A stretch of 5,650 nt of DNA from Acidobacteriota bacterium (GTDB taxonomy: Bacteria > Acidobacteriota > Thermoanaerobaculia > Multivoradales > SZUA-115): assembly GCA_003231035.1 (NCBI GenBank), contig QIHU01000153.1, positions 1 to 5,650 of the forward strand, given 5' to 3'. Both the position numbers and the translations under genes were made by a program. Below the pieces are notes generated by a model. That model did not search any database and was not told the DNA's origin. It was given only the letters and a program-made list of their open reading frames with translations. The first letter of the stretch is position 1; each line of letters begins with the position of its first letter. Below, one piece after another: positions 5,523-5,650 of this stretch.

Positions 5523-5650
5523 ATGGGAGAAAACATCAGAGCCGTTCTTGCTCAGGCCTTGATTCTCTCCGATTCGGAGCGGGCCGACCTGGCTGGCGTG
5601 TTGCTGGAGAGCCTGGAACCTTCGTCGGAGACTGACATTGAGGCGGCTTG
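5523..5650 (+). CDS. Addiction-module component antitoxin, N-terminal part (runs off window)
   Basis: The first 42 codons are visible and the gene continues past the right edge. The segment VLAQALILSDSERADLAGVL (8-27) followed by LESLEP (28-33) and an acidic stretch is the hallmark of the 'putative addiction module component' family (TIGR02574 / Unstab_antitox), usually about 70-80 residues long. These small antitoxins are normally followed by a RelE/ParE-like toxin, which would lie outside the window. The ATG at 5523 has GAGGTAGG at 5507-5514, 8 bases upstream. It follows the Phd antitoxin by 93 bases on the same strand, so the two may share transcription. The family differs from Phd, so this is a separate module and not the missing partner of the Phd gene. 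Confidence 0.87.
   Translation, partial: MGENIRAVLAQALILSDSERADLAGVLLESLEPSSETDIEAA

Overview
The window is a moderately GC-rich bacterial sequence. By eye it is mid-50s to about 60% GC, which I did not compute exactly. It looks like part of a defence or accessory island: a two-gene anti-phage operon sits between remnants of three different type II toxin-antitoxin (TA) loci. No rRNA, tRNA, insertion sequence, integrase or CRISPR array is visible. I cannot name the phylum from these genes, because all of them belong to widely transferred families.

Left edge (1-505): a short HicB-family antitoxin gene (196-432, +). The last 24 codons of a HicA-type toxin lie directly in front of it and overlap it as ATGA (125-199). 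The rest of the toxin gene is not readable in that frame, so it appears to be a decayed hicA. A 9-bp hairpin (444-464) lies between hicB and the converging defence operon.

Centre (507-4831, minus strand): a Gabija-type operon. The first gene (2426-4831) encodes an OLD-family protein of 801 residues, with an ABC-type ATPase followed by a TOPRIM nuclease domain (GajA-like). The second (507-2429) encodes a 640-residue UvrD/Rep-like superfamily 1 helicase (GajB-like). They overlap by 4 bases (ATGA), so translation is probably coupled. All expected ATPase, TOPRIM and helicase motifs are intact. Both proteins are longer than the characterised Bacillus cereus pair (about 578 and 494 residues from memory), and most of the extra length of the OLD protein lies before Walker B. 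In characterised Gabija, GajA is a DNA nuclease restrained by nucleotides and GajB a DNA-activated helicase/ATPase, and together they stop phage replication. The same division of labour is inferred here.

Right edge (4832-5650): a roughly 350-bp control region without a convincing gene separates the leftward gaj operon from rightward TA genes. It carries a perfect leftward TTGACA, repeated ACAGT motifs, an ACAGAC-N11-GTCTGT dyad, and a strong AGGAG ribosome site for gajA. To its right are a Phd/YefM-family antitoxin (5181-5429), a 29-codon ORF in the place of its toxin (5419-5508, probably a truncated remnant), and the start of an 'addiction module component' antitoxin (5523 to the window edge).

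The main points are the intact, enlarged Gabija-like pair and the pattern of antitoxins kept while their toxins are eroded on both flanks.
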